A stretch of DNA of 64,000 bases, from contig NZ_MDZA01000312.1 of NCBI RefSeq assembly GCF_001816125.1, positions 1-64,000 on the forward strand, in the 5' to 3' direction. The notes beneath the pieces are model-generated. The model made no database searches and was not told the DNA's origin. It worked only from the letters and a program-made list of their open reading frames with translations. Source of the DNA: Hymenobacter coccineus. GTDB taxonomy: Bacteria > Bacteroidota > Bacteroidia > Cytophagales > Hymenobacteraceae. Made by a program: the position numbers and the translations under genes. Below, in pieces: positions 26,652-35,465 of this stretch; position 1 is the first letter of the stretch, and every line of letters begins with the position of its first letter.

Positions 26652-26698
26652 AAAAAACCCGTCTCCAAAACCTGTTAGGGCTCCGAAGACGGGTTTTG
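26652..26698 (+). terminator. Terminator after the two-component operon
   Basis: AAAACCCGTCT and AGACGGGTTTT pair across a 22-nt loop, with A- and T-runs on the flanks. Confidence 0.75.
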
Positions 26699-26743
26699 TT
26701 GTTGGCAAGGTTTGGCTGCTTACCGCGGCAGCCTACCCTAGTT

Positions 26744-26781
26744 GAATCGCCTGGGGCCTTTTGCAGGGCCCCAGGCAATTC
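26744..26781. terminator. Terminator-like hairpin downstream of the OmpA gene
   Basis: GCCTGGGGCC and GGGCCCCAGGC form a strong stem at the 3' end of the minus-strand OmpA gene; flanking GAAT/ATTC extends it. Confidence 0.6.
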
Positions 26782-26787
26782 GGGTTA

Positions 26788-28383
26788 CTACTTCTTGCGG
26801 CGCACCGGGGCTTTCTTAGCAGGAGCCTTCTTTTTCAAGCTAGGCACCGGCTTGTCAGCCTTCATCATCTCAGCTACCGTGGGGGCGGCGCCATACTTCA
26901 CCTCGGCAGCGTTGGTTTCGCCGGTGAGGTAAGGGTCGAAGTCCACGCGGCGGTTCTTAGCCTGGCCAGCAGCCGTCTTGTTGTCGGCAATCGGATGGGT
27001 TTCGCCGTAGCCACGGGCTTCGATGCGCTCGGCGGGGATGCCTTTGCTCAGCATGTAAGTGCGGGCCGAAGCAGCACGGTCATAGCTCAGTTTCAGGTTG
27101 TAGTTGTCATCACCCTTGCTGTCGGTGTGGCCAGCGATGCTGAGCGAGTAGTCGGGGTACTCGTTCATGATCTGCACCATCTGCTGCAGCTTGGGATACG
27201 ACGAAGCCTTCAGGGTCGACTTGTTGAAGTCGAAGTTGATGTACTTCGTGGCCTCGTTGAGCACCTTCTTGGTCTCCGCCTTCATCTCGGGGCAGCCTTT
27301 GTTGCTGGCAGGGCCGGCACGGTCGGGGCAGCGGTCTTCGTAGTCAGCTACGCCGTCACCGTCGCGGTCAAGCGGGCAGCCACTGGCATCAACCTGCGCA
27401 CCAGCGGGGGTGTTGGGGCACTTGTCGAGGTAGTCGGGCACTTTGTCGCCGTCGGCGTCAAGCGGGCAACCGCTGGCATCAACGCGGGTACCGGCCGGGG
27501 TGTCAGGGCACTTGTCGTCGCTGTCGGCTACGCCGTCACTGTCCGCATCGGGGCAGCCTTGCAGGGCAGCCAAGCCTTTCACGTCGGGGCACTTGTCTTG
27601 GTAGTCTGCCACGCCATCGCCGTCCGTATCCACGGGGCAACCGTTCAGGTCAACTTTCACACCGGTTGGGGTGTCGGGGCACTTGTCTTTCTTATCCGAC
27701 ACGCCGTCGCCGTCGGTGTCTTTAGCTTTGCCGAGGTTAGCACGCACACCAGCGGTGAACTGCATATAACGGTCTTTCTTGTCCCAGAACGTGGTGGAGC
27801 TGCTGGTTATGCCATCGAGGTTCTCGTCCGAGGTCTGCAAGTAAGCCTGCGAGGCCTGCACGTAGAATACGGCCGACTCGCCCAAATGGAAGTCAAGACC
27901 ACCACCTACCTGGCCCCCGAAGGAACCAAAGCGACGGAAGTTGTTGGGGGCCGTACGGGAAGCGTACCGGTCGGTCAGCACCCACGAGAACTGGGGCTCT
28001 ACCAACAGGTAAGGGTGCAGGAAGAAGCTATCCTTGATCGGAGCCTTCAGCTTGAAGCCGAGGCCACCCTGGTACATCTGGGCCTTGAAGCGCTGGCCGG
28101 CGCTGTTGAACGTGCCTTCGTTCTGCGGAAAACGCAGACGAGTGTAGTCTAAGTCGAGGCGCAGGTCGAGCCAGCGGCCTACGTACCGGGTGATGTCGAG
28201 GCCACCGCTGTAGGGCATGTTGTCCCACTTCCAGAAGGCGCTGCCTAGGTCACCTTTGTACTGGGTGGCGTTGGCATGCAGGCCAATGGAGGTTTTGCGG
28301 TCGGCCGTTTGGGCCTGAAGCTCGGGGGCGGCGGCAAAAAGCCCCACGCCCAACAGGGCGGCTTTGTAACAAAGGTGTTTCAT
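26788..28383 (-). CDS. OmpA family outer-membrane protein with thrombospondin type-3 repeats
   Basis: 531 aa. A signal peptide (MKHLCYKAALLGVGLFAAAPELQAQ) precedes an N-terminal beta-barrel-like region of about 210 residues, then five or six Ca-binding TSP type-3 repeats (DTDGDGVSDKKDKCPDTP, DADSDGVADSDDKCPDTP and so on), and a C-terminal OmpA peptidoglycan-binding domain (NFDFNKSTL ... SIAGHTDSKGDDNYNLKLSYDRAASARTYM ... NRRVDF). A basic tail (KKKAPAKKAPVRRKK) ends the protein. Typical of Bacteroidota cell-envelope anchors tying outer membrane to wall. The TSP repeats show as a 27300-27720 tandem DNA pattern. It stands alone with long flanking non-coding DNA upstream. Confidence 0.95.
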   Translation of the reverse strand: MKHLCYKAALLGVGLFAAAPELQAQTADRKTSIGLHANATQYKGDLGSAFWKWDNMPYSGGLDITRYVGRWLDLRLDLDYTRLRFPQNEGTFNSAGQRFKAQMYQGGLGFKLKAPIKDSFFLHPYLLVEPQFSWVLTDRYASRTAPNNFRRFGSFGGQVGGGLDFHLGESAVFYVQASQAYLQTSDENLDGITSSSTTFWDKKDRYMQFTAGVRANLGKAKDTDGDGVSDKKDKCPDTPTGVKVDLNGCPVDTDGDGVADYQDKCPDVKGLAALQGCPDADSDGVADSDDKCPDTPAGTRVDASGCPLDADGDKVPDYLDKCPNTPAGAQVDASGCPLDRDGDGVADYEDRCPDRAGPASNKGCPEMKAETKKVLNEATKYINFDFNKSTLKASSYPKLQQMVQIMNEYPDYSLSIAGHTDSKGDDNYNLKLSYDRAASARTYMLSKGIPAERIEARGYGETHPIADNKTAAGQAKNRRVDFDPYLTGETNAAEVKYGAAPTVAEMMKADKPVPSLKKKAPAKKAPVRRKK

Positions 28384-29099
28384 AAATAAAGAGCTACGCG
28401 GTGTTTACGCAGGCTTTGTTTAGGTAAAAAAATAGGAGATATTTAGGAAGAAGTTTACCTATCCGATGATGCCGGTATAACCAGCGCAGAAGAGGTTTTT
28501 TTATACTAGTACGTTGGCCAGTACCAAAAGTGTCATTATTACCTTATCATTATCATCAGCGTTGGACTTAACAAATGTCTAGCTGGCAGTTACAATTTGA
28601 TTTTTGGGCCCTCGATTGCCGCTGTGGCAGCGTTTTGGCTAGTGAAGGGATCTGGCCGGGCCAGCCGTGGCAAGCAGACAGGCGGGAGGGAGAAGAATAA
28701 GCCGGCAATTGCTAAAAGGCCGGGTAGCTCCATTGAACGGCGACAGACCAAACACGTTCGGGAAAATCACACCAATGACCCGAATTAATAGCCCAACGCA
28801 CCCAATGCGCCCGTGAATCGCCGCAATACCACTCCGAACGGATGCCACAAAAACGGCTTAAACGGCCGCGCAGTGGGCAAGCGCTGGGGGCCCTATTCGG
28901 CGTGTTGAAGGCCGGGCAAAGCCACTGAGCAGGCAGCGGCCCGCGGCCCGGTGGACCTAACGCTGCTGGCTGGGCTGGCAGTGCCGCCCCCAGCGCCAAG
29001 GGTACCCGCGCCGTTACATCCAAACCGAATGCCCTGCCGTATAGGGCCCTAGCCGCGCACTTGGCGCAGCTTTGCTTTCAAACCTCTTTCTTCTTTCTG
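28384..29099. other. Long intergenic stretch, no convincing gene
   Basis: About 716 bases between the divergent OmpA and fasciclin genes. The part next to OmpA is AT-rich and probably holds its promoter and leader. Minus-strand frames around 28640-28850 contain a hydrophobic stretch split over more than one frame, so a decayed small membrane gene is possible, but I would not call one. Confidence 0.5.
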
Positions 29100-29813
29100 A
29101 TGAACACCAAGCACTTCCTCGCTACCCTCGGCCTCGCCCTCGCCTTTACCGCCCCTGCTTTTGCCCAAACCGAAGTATCGGACGGGGGCGACAAAGTGAA
29201 AACCACGCAGGACGGCGTCATGACCAAAACCAAGGTTGCCGACGACGGCAAAATGAAGGTGAAGGCCAAAACCGACGCCGGTGACCGCCTGAAAGCTACC
29301 ACCAAGCCCCGCAAAGGCGAAAAGGGCGAAAAAGGCATGGCCATGGGCCAGGGCGTGATGGTGGGCGGCGCCATGATGACGCCCGATAAGGACATCGTGG
29401 ACAACGCTGTGAACTCGAGCGACCACACCACCCTGGTAGCCGCCGTGAAAGCCGCCGGCCTAGTAGAAACGCTGAAAAGCGCCGGCCCCTTCACCGTATT
29501 TGCCCCCACCAACGCGGCCTTTGACAAGCTGCCCGCCGGCACGGTGGACAAACTGGTGCAGCCCGACATGAAGGATAAGCTCACCACCATCCTCACCTAC
29601 CACGTAGTGCCCGGCCGCCTCACGGCCGCCGACTTGAAGGATGGCCAGACGCTGACCACCGTGGAAGGCGAAACCCTGACCGTATCGAAAAAAGGCAAAA
29701 AAGTGATGCTGACCGACGCCAAAGGCGGTACGGCCAACGTCACCATTCCCAACATCATGGACTCGAACGGCGTGACTCACGTCATCGACACCGTGCTGAT
29801 GCCAACCAAGTAA
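29100..29813 (+). CDS. Fasciclin-domain protein, secreted
   Basis: 237 aa. Signal peptide [23 protein letters not shown], then a Lys/Asp-rich low-complexity segment (about residues 24-85; [18 protein letters not shown]) and a single fasciclin (FAS1) domain ([48 protein letters not shown] ... [10 protein letters not shown] ... VIDTVLMP). FAS1 domains mediate adhesion; in bacteria they are often secreted or wall-bound. The charged N-terminal segment is unusual and could bind anionic surfaces. ATG 29100 is chosen as it starts the signal peptide. A perfect terminator follows. Confidence 0.93.
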   Translation: MNTKHFLATLGLALAFTAPAFAQTEVSDGGDKVKTTQDGVMTKTKVADDGKMKVKAKTDAGDRLKATTKPRKGEKGEKGMAMGQGVMVGGAMMTPDKDIVDNAVNSSDHTTLVAAVKAAGLVETLKSAGPFTVFAPTNAAFDKLPAGTVDKLVQPDMKDKLTTILTYHVVPGRLTAADLKDGQTLTTVEGETLTVSKKGKKVMLTDAKGGTANVTIPNIMDSNGVTHVIDTVLMPTK

Positions 29814-29830
29814 GCGGCTTTGCTTAGCAA

Positions 29831-29872
29831 CAGAGAGGGCCCCGCCGGTAATATCCGGCGGGGCCCTCTCTG
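29831..29872. terminator. Perfect 18-bp terminator hairpin
   Basis: CAGAGAGGGCCCCGCCGG and its complement flank TAATAT. Perfect pairing between convergent genes; includes the GGGCCCC motif. Confidence 0.8.
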
Positions 29873-29894
29873 TATAAGTACGATGCTGGGGCCC

Positions 29895-30173
29895 CTAGGC
29901 GGCCAGCACGTCGGCGTATTCGGCGTGGTGGCGCTGGGCAAAACCGGCCATGAACGAGCACGAGGTGCGGGCTTTCAGGTGCTGGGCGCGGGCAAATTCC
30001 AGGCCGGCGCGGGCCAGCTCGTCGGCCACGCCCTGACCGCGCAGGGCTTCGTCGACGAAGGTGTGCACGAAGTCGATGACGCCGGTTTTGGGTTCTTCGT
30101 AAACCAGTTCGCCGGTGCCGCCGGCTTGGGTAGCGGTGAAGCGGTGGGCGGCGGGGTCGTGTTGAATGGGCAT
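29895..30173 (-). CDS. GNAT-like N-acetyltransferase, short (YjdJ type)
   Basis: 92 aa protein of the short GCN5-related acetyltransferase group. Visible: HRFTATQAGGTGELVYEE strand region, VIDFVHTFVDEALRGQGVADELARAGLEFARAQ containing the acetyl-CoA loop (RGQGVA), and CSFMAGFAQRHHAEYADVL with the conserved final helix. The family is small and mostly uncharacterised. ATG 30173 gives the normal MPIQHDPAAHRF start; the longer frame runs into the neighbouring leader. Convergent with the fasciclin gene and divergent from the next acidic protein gene. Confidence 0.9.
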   Translation of the reverse strand: MPIQHDPAAHRFTATQAGGTGELVYEEPKTGVIDFVHTFVDEALRGQGVADELARAGLEFARAQHLKARTSCSFMAGFAQRHHAEYADVLAA

Positions 30174-30315
30174 AGGTAAAACAGTGAGGAACTGGGAATT
30201 AGGTGAGTAAATGTTGGGTTGGGAAGGCAGTAGATGAACGGCAGCGTCGGAATTGCGTAAACAGCGTAGAAATCCCACCCGCTGGGTGTTTATTCAGCTT
30301 ACTTCTTCTTTCCCC

Positions 30316-30780
30316 ATGGATACGCAAGATTTGCCCAATACGTCGGCCCCTGACCAGCGGGAGCGCGCACAGGAAGCCCGCCTTAACCCCAACGACCCGG
30401 CCAAAGAGGCCTTGCCCTCGCCGCAGTACGGCGATTTTGGGAAGCCCACCGGCCCCGCCCCAACCGCTGACAAGCCGGAAGGCCGCAGCGGCTCGAACGA
30501 CAACCCCGATGAGTTCAGCGAATTCCGCGACAAGAAAGAGGCCAAGTCTCACCCCGATGCGTTGGAAGACCAGCCCGGCCACGTAATGCAAAACCAGGAC
30601 CCGGCGGGCGTAGCCGAGGCCCAGGCCAGCGGGGCCGAAACTGACGAGCTGCGCGCCGCCTGGTCGAAGGACGACCCGCGCTACGCCGGCGGTGGCTCGC
30701 ACAACAAAGTATACAACGAGACGCCCGACGAAGCAGACCGCAAGGCCCGCGATGCCGACAAGGCAGCCAACACTTTGTAG
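30316..30780 (+). CDS. Acidic, disordered hypothetical protein, 154 aa
   Basis: Very hydrophilic protein rich in Asp, Glu, Pro, Ala, Lys and Asn with no hydrophobic core, no signal peptide and no Cys (for example ERAQEARLNPNDPAKEAL, NPDEFSEFRDKKEAKSHPDALED, GGGSHNKVYNETPDEADRKARDADKAANTL). Predicted disordered. Composition resembles stress-associated hydrophilins, but that is only a resemblance. ATG 30316 is the first Met with a pyrimidine-rich leader. The next gene is another acidic small protein on the same strand, 61 bases later, with a palindrome between. Function unknown. Confidence 0.72.
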   Translation: MDTQDLPNTSAPDQRERAQEARLNPNDPAKEALPSPQYGDFGKPTGPAPTADKPEGRSGSNDNPDEFSEFRDKKEAKSHPDALEDQPGHVMQNQDPAGVAEAQASGAETDELRAAWSKDDPRYAGGGSHNKVYNETPDEADRKARDADKAANTL

Positions 30781-30798
30781 GCTGACTGACCTTTCTAC

Positions 30799-30820
30799 GG
30801 GGCCCCACACCCGGGGCCCC
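30799..30820. repeat. GGGGCCCC...GGGGCCCC hairpin
   Basis: Two copies of GGGGCCCC separated by six bases; either copy is self-complementary and they can pair with each other. No T-run, so a weak terminator at best. Confidence 0.5.
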
Positions 30821-30841
30821 ATCACCCCTTATTAACCTCCC

Positions 30842-31135
30842 ATGTCTCCCAATACCCCCGATGCCAACCAGCAGGAGCAGCCCGAAGAAAACGGCCTGTC
30901 CACCCCCATGCTCGACGCGGCCACCTACGGCCAGCAGCTTGATAATGATAACTTATCGGGCCAGGAAAAGTCCGACGAGATGGACGACTCGCTGAGCAAC
31001 TACCAGCAGGAAATGGCCATCAGCGACCGTATAAACGGCGAGTTCGTATCGTCGGACCCCGATGAGCTACCCAAGGAGTTGACCGATCCTAGCGACCGCG
31101 CCTTCACCCTGCCCGAAGAGCAAACCCCCAGATAA
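30842..31135 (+). CDS. Acidic hypothetical protein, 97 aa
   Basis: Small acidic protein rich in Asp, Glu, Gln, Asn and Ser (NNQQEQPEEN-like N-terminus, LDNDNLSGQEKSDEMDDSLSNYQQEMAISDRINGEFVSSDPDELPKELTD). No signal peptide, membrane segment or Cys. One short amphipathic helix may form around SLSNYQQEMAISDRI. It is likely cotranscribed with the preceding acidic protein gene and is closed by a perfect terminator. Function unknown. Confidence 0.72.
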   Translation: MSPNTPDANQQEQPEENGLSTPMLDAATYGQQLDNDNLSGQEKSDEMDDSLSNYQQEMAISDRINGEFVSSDPDELPKELTDPSDRAFTLPEEQTPR

Positions 31136-31154
31136 GCAGCAGCTTGATTGATAT

Positions 31155-31193
31155 AAAAAGGGGCCCTGGCGCAATTGCCAGGGCCCCTTTTTT
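31155..31193. terminator. Perfect terminator after the acidic protein pair
   Basis: AAAAGGGGCCCTGGC and GCCAGGGCCCCTTTT form a perfect 15-bp stem with a 6-nt loop, followed by TT. Confidence 0.9.
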
Positions 31194-31221
31194 GTTGATT
31201 AAGAATTTGCCCAAGTCGGCG

Positions 31222-31308
31222 GTCATGCAGGGCGAAGCGAAGCATATTCACTGCGCCAGCAATCATTATAGTAAGCGGTAGAGATGCTTCGCTACGCTCA
31301 GCATGACG
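31222..31308. repeat. GTCATGC...GCATGAC imperfect inverted repeat
   Basis: GTCATGCAGGGCGAAGCGAAGCAT at the left pairs imperfectly with ATGCTTCGCTACGCTCAGCATGAC at the right. Same class as the 21.6-kb repeat. Confidence 0.7.
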
Positions 31309-31352
31309 GCCTTTTTACGTTTAACTTAATAGTACTCTACCAGCCCCCTGCC

Positions 31353-33459
31353 CTACCACGCCCAGCCCACCTGGGCCCCGCCGTAGTAGCTGCGGCCGGG
31401 CGCGGGTTGAAAGAAGCGGTTGCCAAAGGCGTTCAGGTCGTTGCCGAGGCTGTAGCGGCGGTCGAAGGCGTTATCGAGGCCAGCGAATAGGTTGACGTCC
31501 AAGTGGCCGGCCAGGGTGCGGCGCCAGCCGCCACGGGCCCCGTACACCCAGTAGCCCACGGCCGCCGCCGAGTTGGCGTCGTTGAGCTGGATGCGGGCTT
31601 GGTGGCCCAGGTTGGGGCTGAGGTAGAAGCCGGTGCGCTCGCTGAAATCGAGGCCCGCGCTCAGGGTTTGGGGGGCCGTGCCGGGCAAGCGGTTGCCGCT
31701 GGCGTCGCCGCCCGCGCCCACGTAGGCGCTGCCAAAGCGGAAGTCGTTGTAGGCAAAGCTCGCCCAGGCGCGCAGGCCGCGGGGGCCTGGCCGGGGGCCC
31801 AGCCGCGCCCGCCGGCTGCCATAGCCAGCCGCTGAGGCCAGCTTCCACGCCGCGCTGGTGGGTAGCGCCGGCGTTGTTGAACACGGCGATGCCCTGAGCA
31901 GTGGTGCTGCTGGTAATGGTTTGACGCAGCTCAAAATCGAACACGGCCACCTCGTAGCGCAGCCGGTTGGCGAAAAAAGCACCCCGGGCCCCTACTTCGT
32001 AGCTCACGCCGCGCTCGGCCTGCAAGCCGCCGTTTAGGCTGCCGTCGGAGGGCCGAATTTCTTCCACCGTGGGCGGCGAGAAACCGGCGCTCACGCTGGC
32101 GTACACCGAGGCGGCGGGGCTGAATTCCTTGAGCAGCGCCACCCGGGGCGACACCTCGGGGCGGAAGCTGCGCTGGAAGCGGTAGGCGTCGGGCCGGGTC
32201 AGGGCGTCACTCACGCGCTCGATGTTGTAGTGCAAGTGGTTGTAACTGGCGGCCACCGTCAGGAGTAGGCCAGCGGGCAGCTCGTAGTCGGCCTGCGCGA
32301 AGGCGAAGCCGGTGGTGGTCGTGATTTCATCGTCGTAGCGCAGGGCCCCGGGCGTGCCCGCCCGGTTGGCGTAGCTGCGGCCGTTCACGAAGCCAAATTG
32401 GTATTCGCCGCCGGCTTGCAGGCGCAGCACGCGCCCGGCCAGCGCGGTGCGGTAGCGCAGGGCCGTGCGCCCGCCCAGCCCCAGGCCGGTGTTGCGCTCG
32501 TAATCCACCAAGTACGGCGTGCGAATGGCCGTGCCACTGCCGTAGAGCGTGGTTTCCAGCCCCAGCGCATCTGAGAACTGGTACGTGTGGGTGAGGCCCA
32601 GCAGCGCCGTGCGCGAGGCGTAGTACGCCCGCTGGGCCACGGTGCCGGGCGCGGCGGCGGTGCTGGGGCGGGCCTGCCGCGGGTCGGCCTCGTACTGGGC
32701 GCGGGTGAGGCCCCCGGGTAGTTGGTAATTGATATCGGTGTACAGGAAGTGGGCCGCCAGGGTGGCTTTGTCGCCGGCGGCGGTGCGGGCGTCGAGGGCC
32801 AGTACGTCGCGGCGCAGGGCACTTTGCTGGCGGTAGCCGTCGAGCTGTTGGTGGGCGTACTGGGCGCGCACGGCGCTGGTGGGGCCCGCGGCTTCGGCGG
32901 TGGCGCCGTAGCGCAGCAGGCCGTAGCTGCCCACAGTAGCCCCGGCGCTGGCGCGAGCGGTGCCAGCGGCCACGGCGGGCGTTTCGAACAGGGCCACGCC
33001 GCCGGTGCCGGCCCCGTACACGCTGCCGCCGGGGCCCTTCACCACCTCCAGCCGCCCGATGATGGCGGGGTCGAGCAAGTTGAGGGGCGTGGTGCCGCCC
33101 GCGTCGGTGAAGGGAATGCCGTTGTAGTAGGTCTTCACGTTGCGCACCCCGAAGGGCGAGCGCAGCGTGCTGCCCCGGATGCTGAGGCGGTAGCTGGCGG
33201 TGGCGCGCTCCTCCAGCCGCACGCCGGGCAGCGTATTCACGGCCTGGGTGAGGGCGGCGGGGTTGAAGCGGTCAATCGTCTGGGCATCAATGATGCCGAT
33301 GGCGGCGGCGGTGCGGCGCAGCGGCAGGCGCTGGCCGTAGCCGGTCACGGGTACGTCGGGCAGGCGCACGGTGCGGGCGGTGTCGGGCAGCGGCGGGGCG
33401 GCGGTTTGGGCGCGGGCCCCCAGCGGGACCAGCAGCAACAGGAAGTAGCGAAGCGTCAT
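31353..33459 (-). CDS. TonB-dependent receptor, one apparent frameshift
   Basis: Outer-membrane active-transport channel of about 701 aa. ATG 33459 starts the signal peptide MTLRYFLLLLVPLGARAQ. The plug domain follows (IIDAQTIDRFNPAALTQAVNTLPGVRLEERATASYRLSIRGS ... GVRNVKTYYNGIPF ... VVKGPGGSVYGAGTGGVALFET), then the barrel with many aromatic strand ends and a final Trp (GGAQVGWAW). The frame changes in the G/C runs at 31780-31800: removing one C joins SGWLWQPAGAAG to PRPGPRGLRAWASFAYNDF. The span is one base over a multiple of three, matching. The substrate (siderophore, cobalamin or other) cannot be told; there is no SusD partner, so a polysaccharide-type system is less likely. The frameshift may be an assembly error. 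Confidence 0.9.
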
Positions 33460-33574
33460 AAGTAGTAGTAACAGTGGACAGGGCCCCGGGGCCCGATACG
33501 GCAATTTTCCGCCGTTCGCCGTCGTTGGCCGCATTAATTTCATCGCCGCCCTAAATTTAACGCGCCCCTACCCC

Positions 33575-34153
33575 ATGCACCTCTACCTACCGCGCCGCCA
33601 CCGCCGCCCCCTGCTGTTCCCGCCGGGCCTGCTGGCGCTGGCGGGGCTGCTGTGGCTAGGCTGCGTGTCGCTGGGGCCTTGGGAGCCAGCGTTGCGGCAG
33701 TATGGTATAATTCAACTGACAATGCCGCTAATGCATCAATCGTCTAGTTCCTTGATACCCTTACGACTTCCACCCTCAGAAGTACTAAATACATTTCGCC
33801 CTTGGCACGATGTTGCCTTTACGGGAGATATAGAAGCTGACGCGCGTGAAAGGGTACGAGCAATTACTGCATTGCGCACAATTATGGCTCATTCTGGTCA
33901 TGCAGGCGGAATGCGCATACACTTCGCGTCAAATTCCCACTACCGAGATTTTGTGTTTGTAATTAATTTACTCAATCACCAAAATATCAAAAGATACTGG
34001 GTTGATAATCGCACAAAGGTCACAACTGTGTATGCTTTCACTACTTTGAAAGTAAAGTCTCAACCGAGCGACCTCAATAATTTGCCTGCGTTTTGTTGCG
34101 GGACCCGATTCACCTCAGAGCGCCCTGCACCCTCATTGCCCGTTTCCTTGTAA
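33575..34153 (+). CDS. Hypothetical protein, 192 aa, one membrane segment
   Basis: Unknown. A basic N-terminus (MHLYLPRRHRRP) leads into one hydrophobic helix (LLALAGLLWLGCVSLG), so it is either membrane-anchored or exported. The remaining part has a mixed alpha/beta pattern (SLIPLRLPPSEVLNTF, ARERVRAITALRTIMAH, GMRIHFASNSHYRDFVFVINLLNHQNIKRYWVDNRTKVTTVYAF). That second half faintly resembles ExbD-like periplasmic domains, but I would not name it. Base composition changes sharply inside the gene: GC-rich to about 33700, then clearly AT-richer to the end, unlike its neighbours. Upstream is the divergent TonB receptor. Confidence 0.65.
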   Translation: MHLYLPRRHRRPLLFPPGLLALAGLLWLGCVSLGPWEPALRQYGIIQLTMPLMHQSSSSLIPLRLPPSEVLNTFRPWHDVAFTGDIEADARERVRAITALRTIMAHSGHAGGMRIHFASNSHYRDFVFVINLLNHQNIKRYWVDNRTKVTTVYAFTTLKVKSQPSDLNNLPAFCCGTRFTSERPAPSLPVSL

Positions 34154-34363
34154 GTGAGATTCACGCAGATGTTGGGTAGCGCAGCATTCGCGTGAGTCCC
34201 AATAGGTCTACTTGAGAAAATTCTTAGCGTTGTAATGCAACGAGTTATACAATTCAAATAGGATGTACAGGTATTGTTTTCTAGTGCTGAGTAGTTACGG
34301 ACCGAACGCACGGGCTACGGGGCACAGATGTTATTTTGAGGCTACGTATCTATAGTTACCCGA

Positions 34364-34921
34364 ATGCCCGCCCTCCCGCCCGACCTGCGCAAAGCCTTAT
34401 TCCAGCTGCCGCCGAAGGAGAAGGACCAGCTCCTGGCCCGCCTCGTGGCGCAGGACGCGGTGCTGACCGAGCAGCTAGCCTACCGCCTGCTGGAGGGCCC
34501 CGATGCGCTGGAAACCCGGCGCGCCGCCCTGCGCGCCCTGGTCGACGACCCGGTGCGGGGCTTCCACCACACGCCCAACGACTTGCTGGTGGTGCTGCGG
34601 CAGGTGCAGGCCCGGCTGGCCTACCACGCCAAAATCACCGACGATGCCTTTGGCGAGGCCGAGCTGAGCTGGCGCCTGCTGGCCAACGTGTTCCGGCACC
34701 AGGGCCCCACCGTGGCGCGGCTGCACGGCCCCACGCAGCCGCTGCTCCAGCACCTGGTGCGCCGCGCCCAGGAGGCCCTCCGGCTTAGCCAGCGCCTGCA
34801 CCCCGACTACCACCTGGAGTTGGCCGCCACCGCCGGCGCGGTGCTGGGGGCCCTGTGGGAGTCGGGGGCCGCGCCGCTAGCCCGCGATGCGGGCCTGCCG
34901 CGCACCTGGGGCCCTGGGTAG
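34364..34921 (+). CDS. Hypothetical helical protein, 185 aa
   Basis: No recognised domain. Almost entirely alpha-helical in appearance, rich in Leu, Ala and Arg (LRKALFQLPPKEKDQLLARLVAQDAVLTEQLAYRLLEG, LLVVLRQVQARLAYHAKITDDAFGEAELSWRLLANVFRH, LVRRAQEALRLSQRLHPDYHLELAATAGAVLGAL). No signal peptide or membrane helix, so probably cytoplasmic. ATG 34364 is the first sensible start. It is followed 52 bases later by another small helical protein, perhaps in the same transcript. Codon use matches the chromosome. Confidence 0.75.
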   Translation: MPALPPDLRKALFQLPPKEKDQLLARLVAQDAVLTEQLAYRLLEGPDALETRRAALRALVDDPVRGFHHTPNDLLVVLRQVQARLAYHAKITDDAFGEAELSWRLLANVFRHQGPTVARLHGPTQPLLQHLVRRAQEALRLSQRLHPDYHLELAATAGAVLGALWESGAAPLARDAGLPRTWGPG

Positions 34922-34973
34922 CGTTTTCAGGGCCAGCGCAGTACCTTGGGTTTGCACCTTCCCACCCCGCGCC

Positions 34974-35264
34974 ATGCCCAACTCCGCCGCTGCCCCCGTT
35001 CCGCACCTTTCCGCCGCCGATTTGCGCCGGGCTCTTGACGAGCTAGACGCCAAAATCCACACCCTGCGCCAGCGCGCCCACGCCACGGCCGCCGGCTCGC
35101 CCGCCACCTACCTGGCCCACGCCGACGCCTTGGAGGCCAAGCGCGCCCGCCTGGCCGCTCAGCTCACAGAGCACGACGCCGCCAACCCGGCCGAGCCGGG
35201 GGCCTGGGCCAGCATCTGGCGCGGCATTGAGGCGCTACGCGAAGATTTGCGCAACATTTTGTAG
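34974..35264 (+). CDS. Small coiled-coil hypothetical protein, 96 aa
   Basis: Helical protein whose central part (LSAADLRRALDELDAKIHTLRQRAHATAAG, THLAHADALEAKRARLAAQLTEHD-like) has heptad-style spacing of Leu/Ala typical of an antiparallel coiled coil, and a C-terminal helix ASIWRGIEALREDLRNIL. ATG 34974 is preferred to upstream in-frame starts that read through the intergenic region. Unknown function; probably pairs with itself or the neighbour at 34364. Confidence 0.75.
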   Translation: MPNSAAAPVPHLSAADLRRALDELDAKIHTLRQRAHATAAGSPATYLAHADALEAKRARLAAQLTEHDAANPAEPGAWASIWRGIEALREDLRNIL

Positions 35265-35465
35265 CGCCGACGCGACTGGGGCCCCGGGCCAATTGGGGGC
35301 CCCGGCCGCGTTTTTCATTTGGCATTTTCGGGAAAAAATAGCACCCTGGCAACAAGCCGAACGGACTTGCAACTTTGCGGGATGCGCTACTTCCTAAGTG
35401 GGCAAAATATTTCCTTATTTTACCGATAATCAGGGCGTTTACTTACGCCCAGGACTTATTGGAAT

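Noticed and set aside
27300..27720. Regular short repeats that could suggest CRISPR
   Set aside because: They encode TSP type-3 Ca-binding repeats in a real protein; no spacers or cas genes.
26761..28152. 463-residue frame opposite the OmpA gene
   Set aside because: Antisense of the TSP3/OmpA protein; the repeat pattern comes from the real gene.
28597..28848. Short frames on both strands in the OmpA-fasciclin gap
   Set aside because: Hydrophobic pieces are split between frames, no start context and no family signal.
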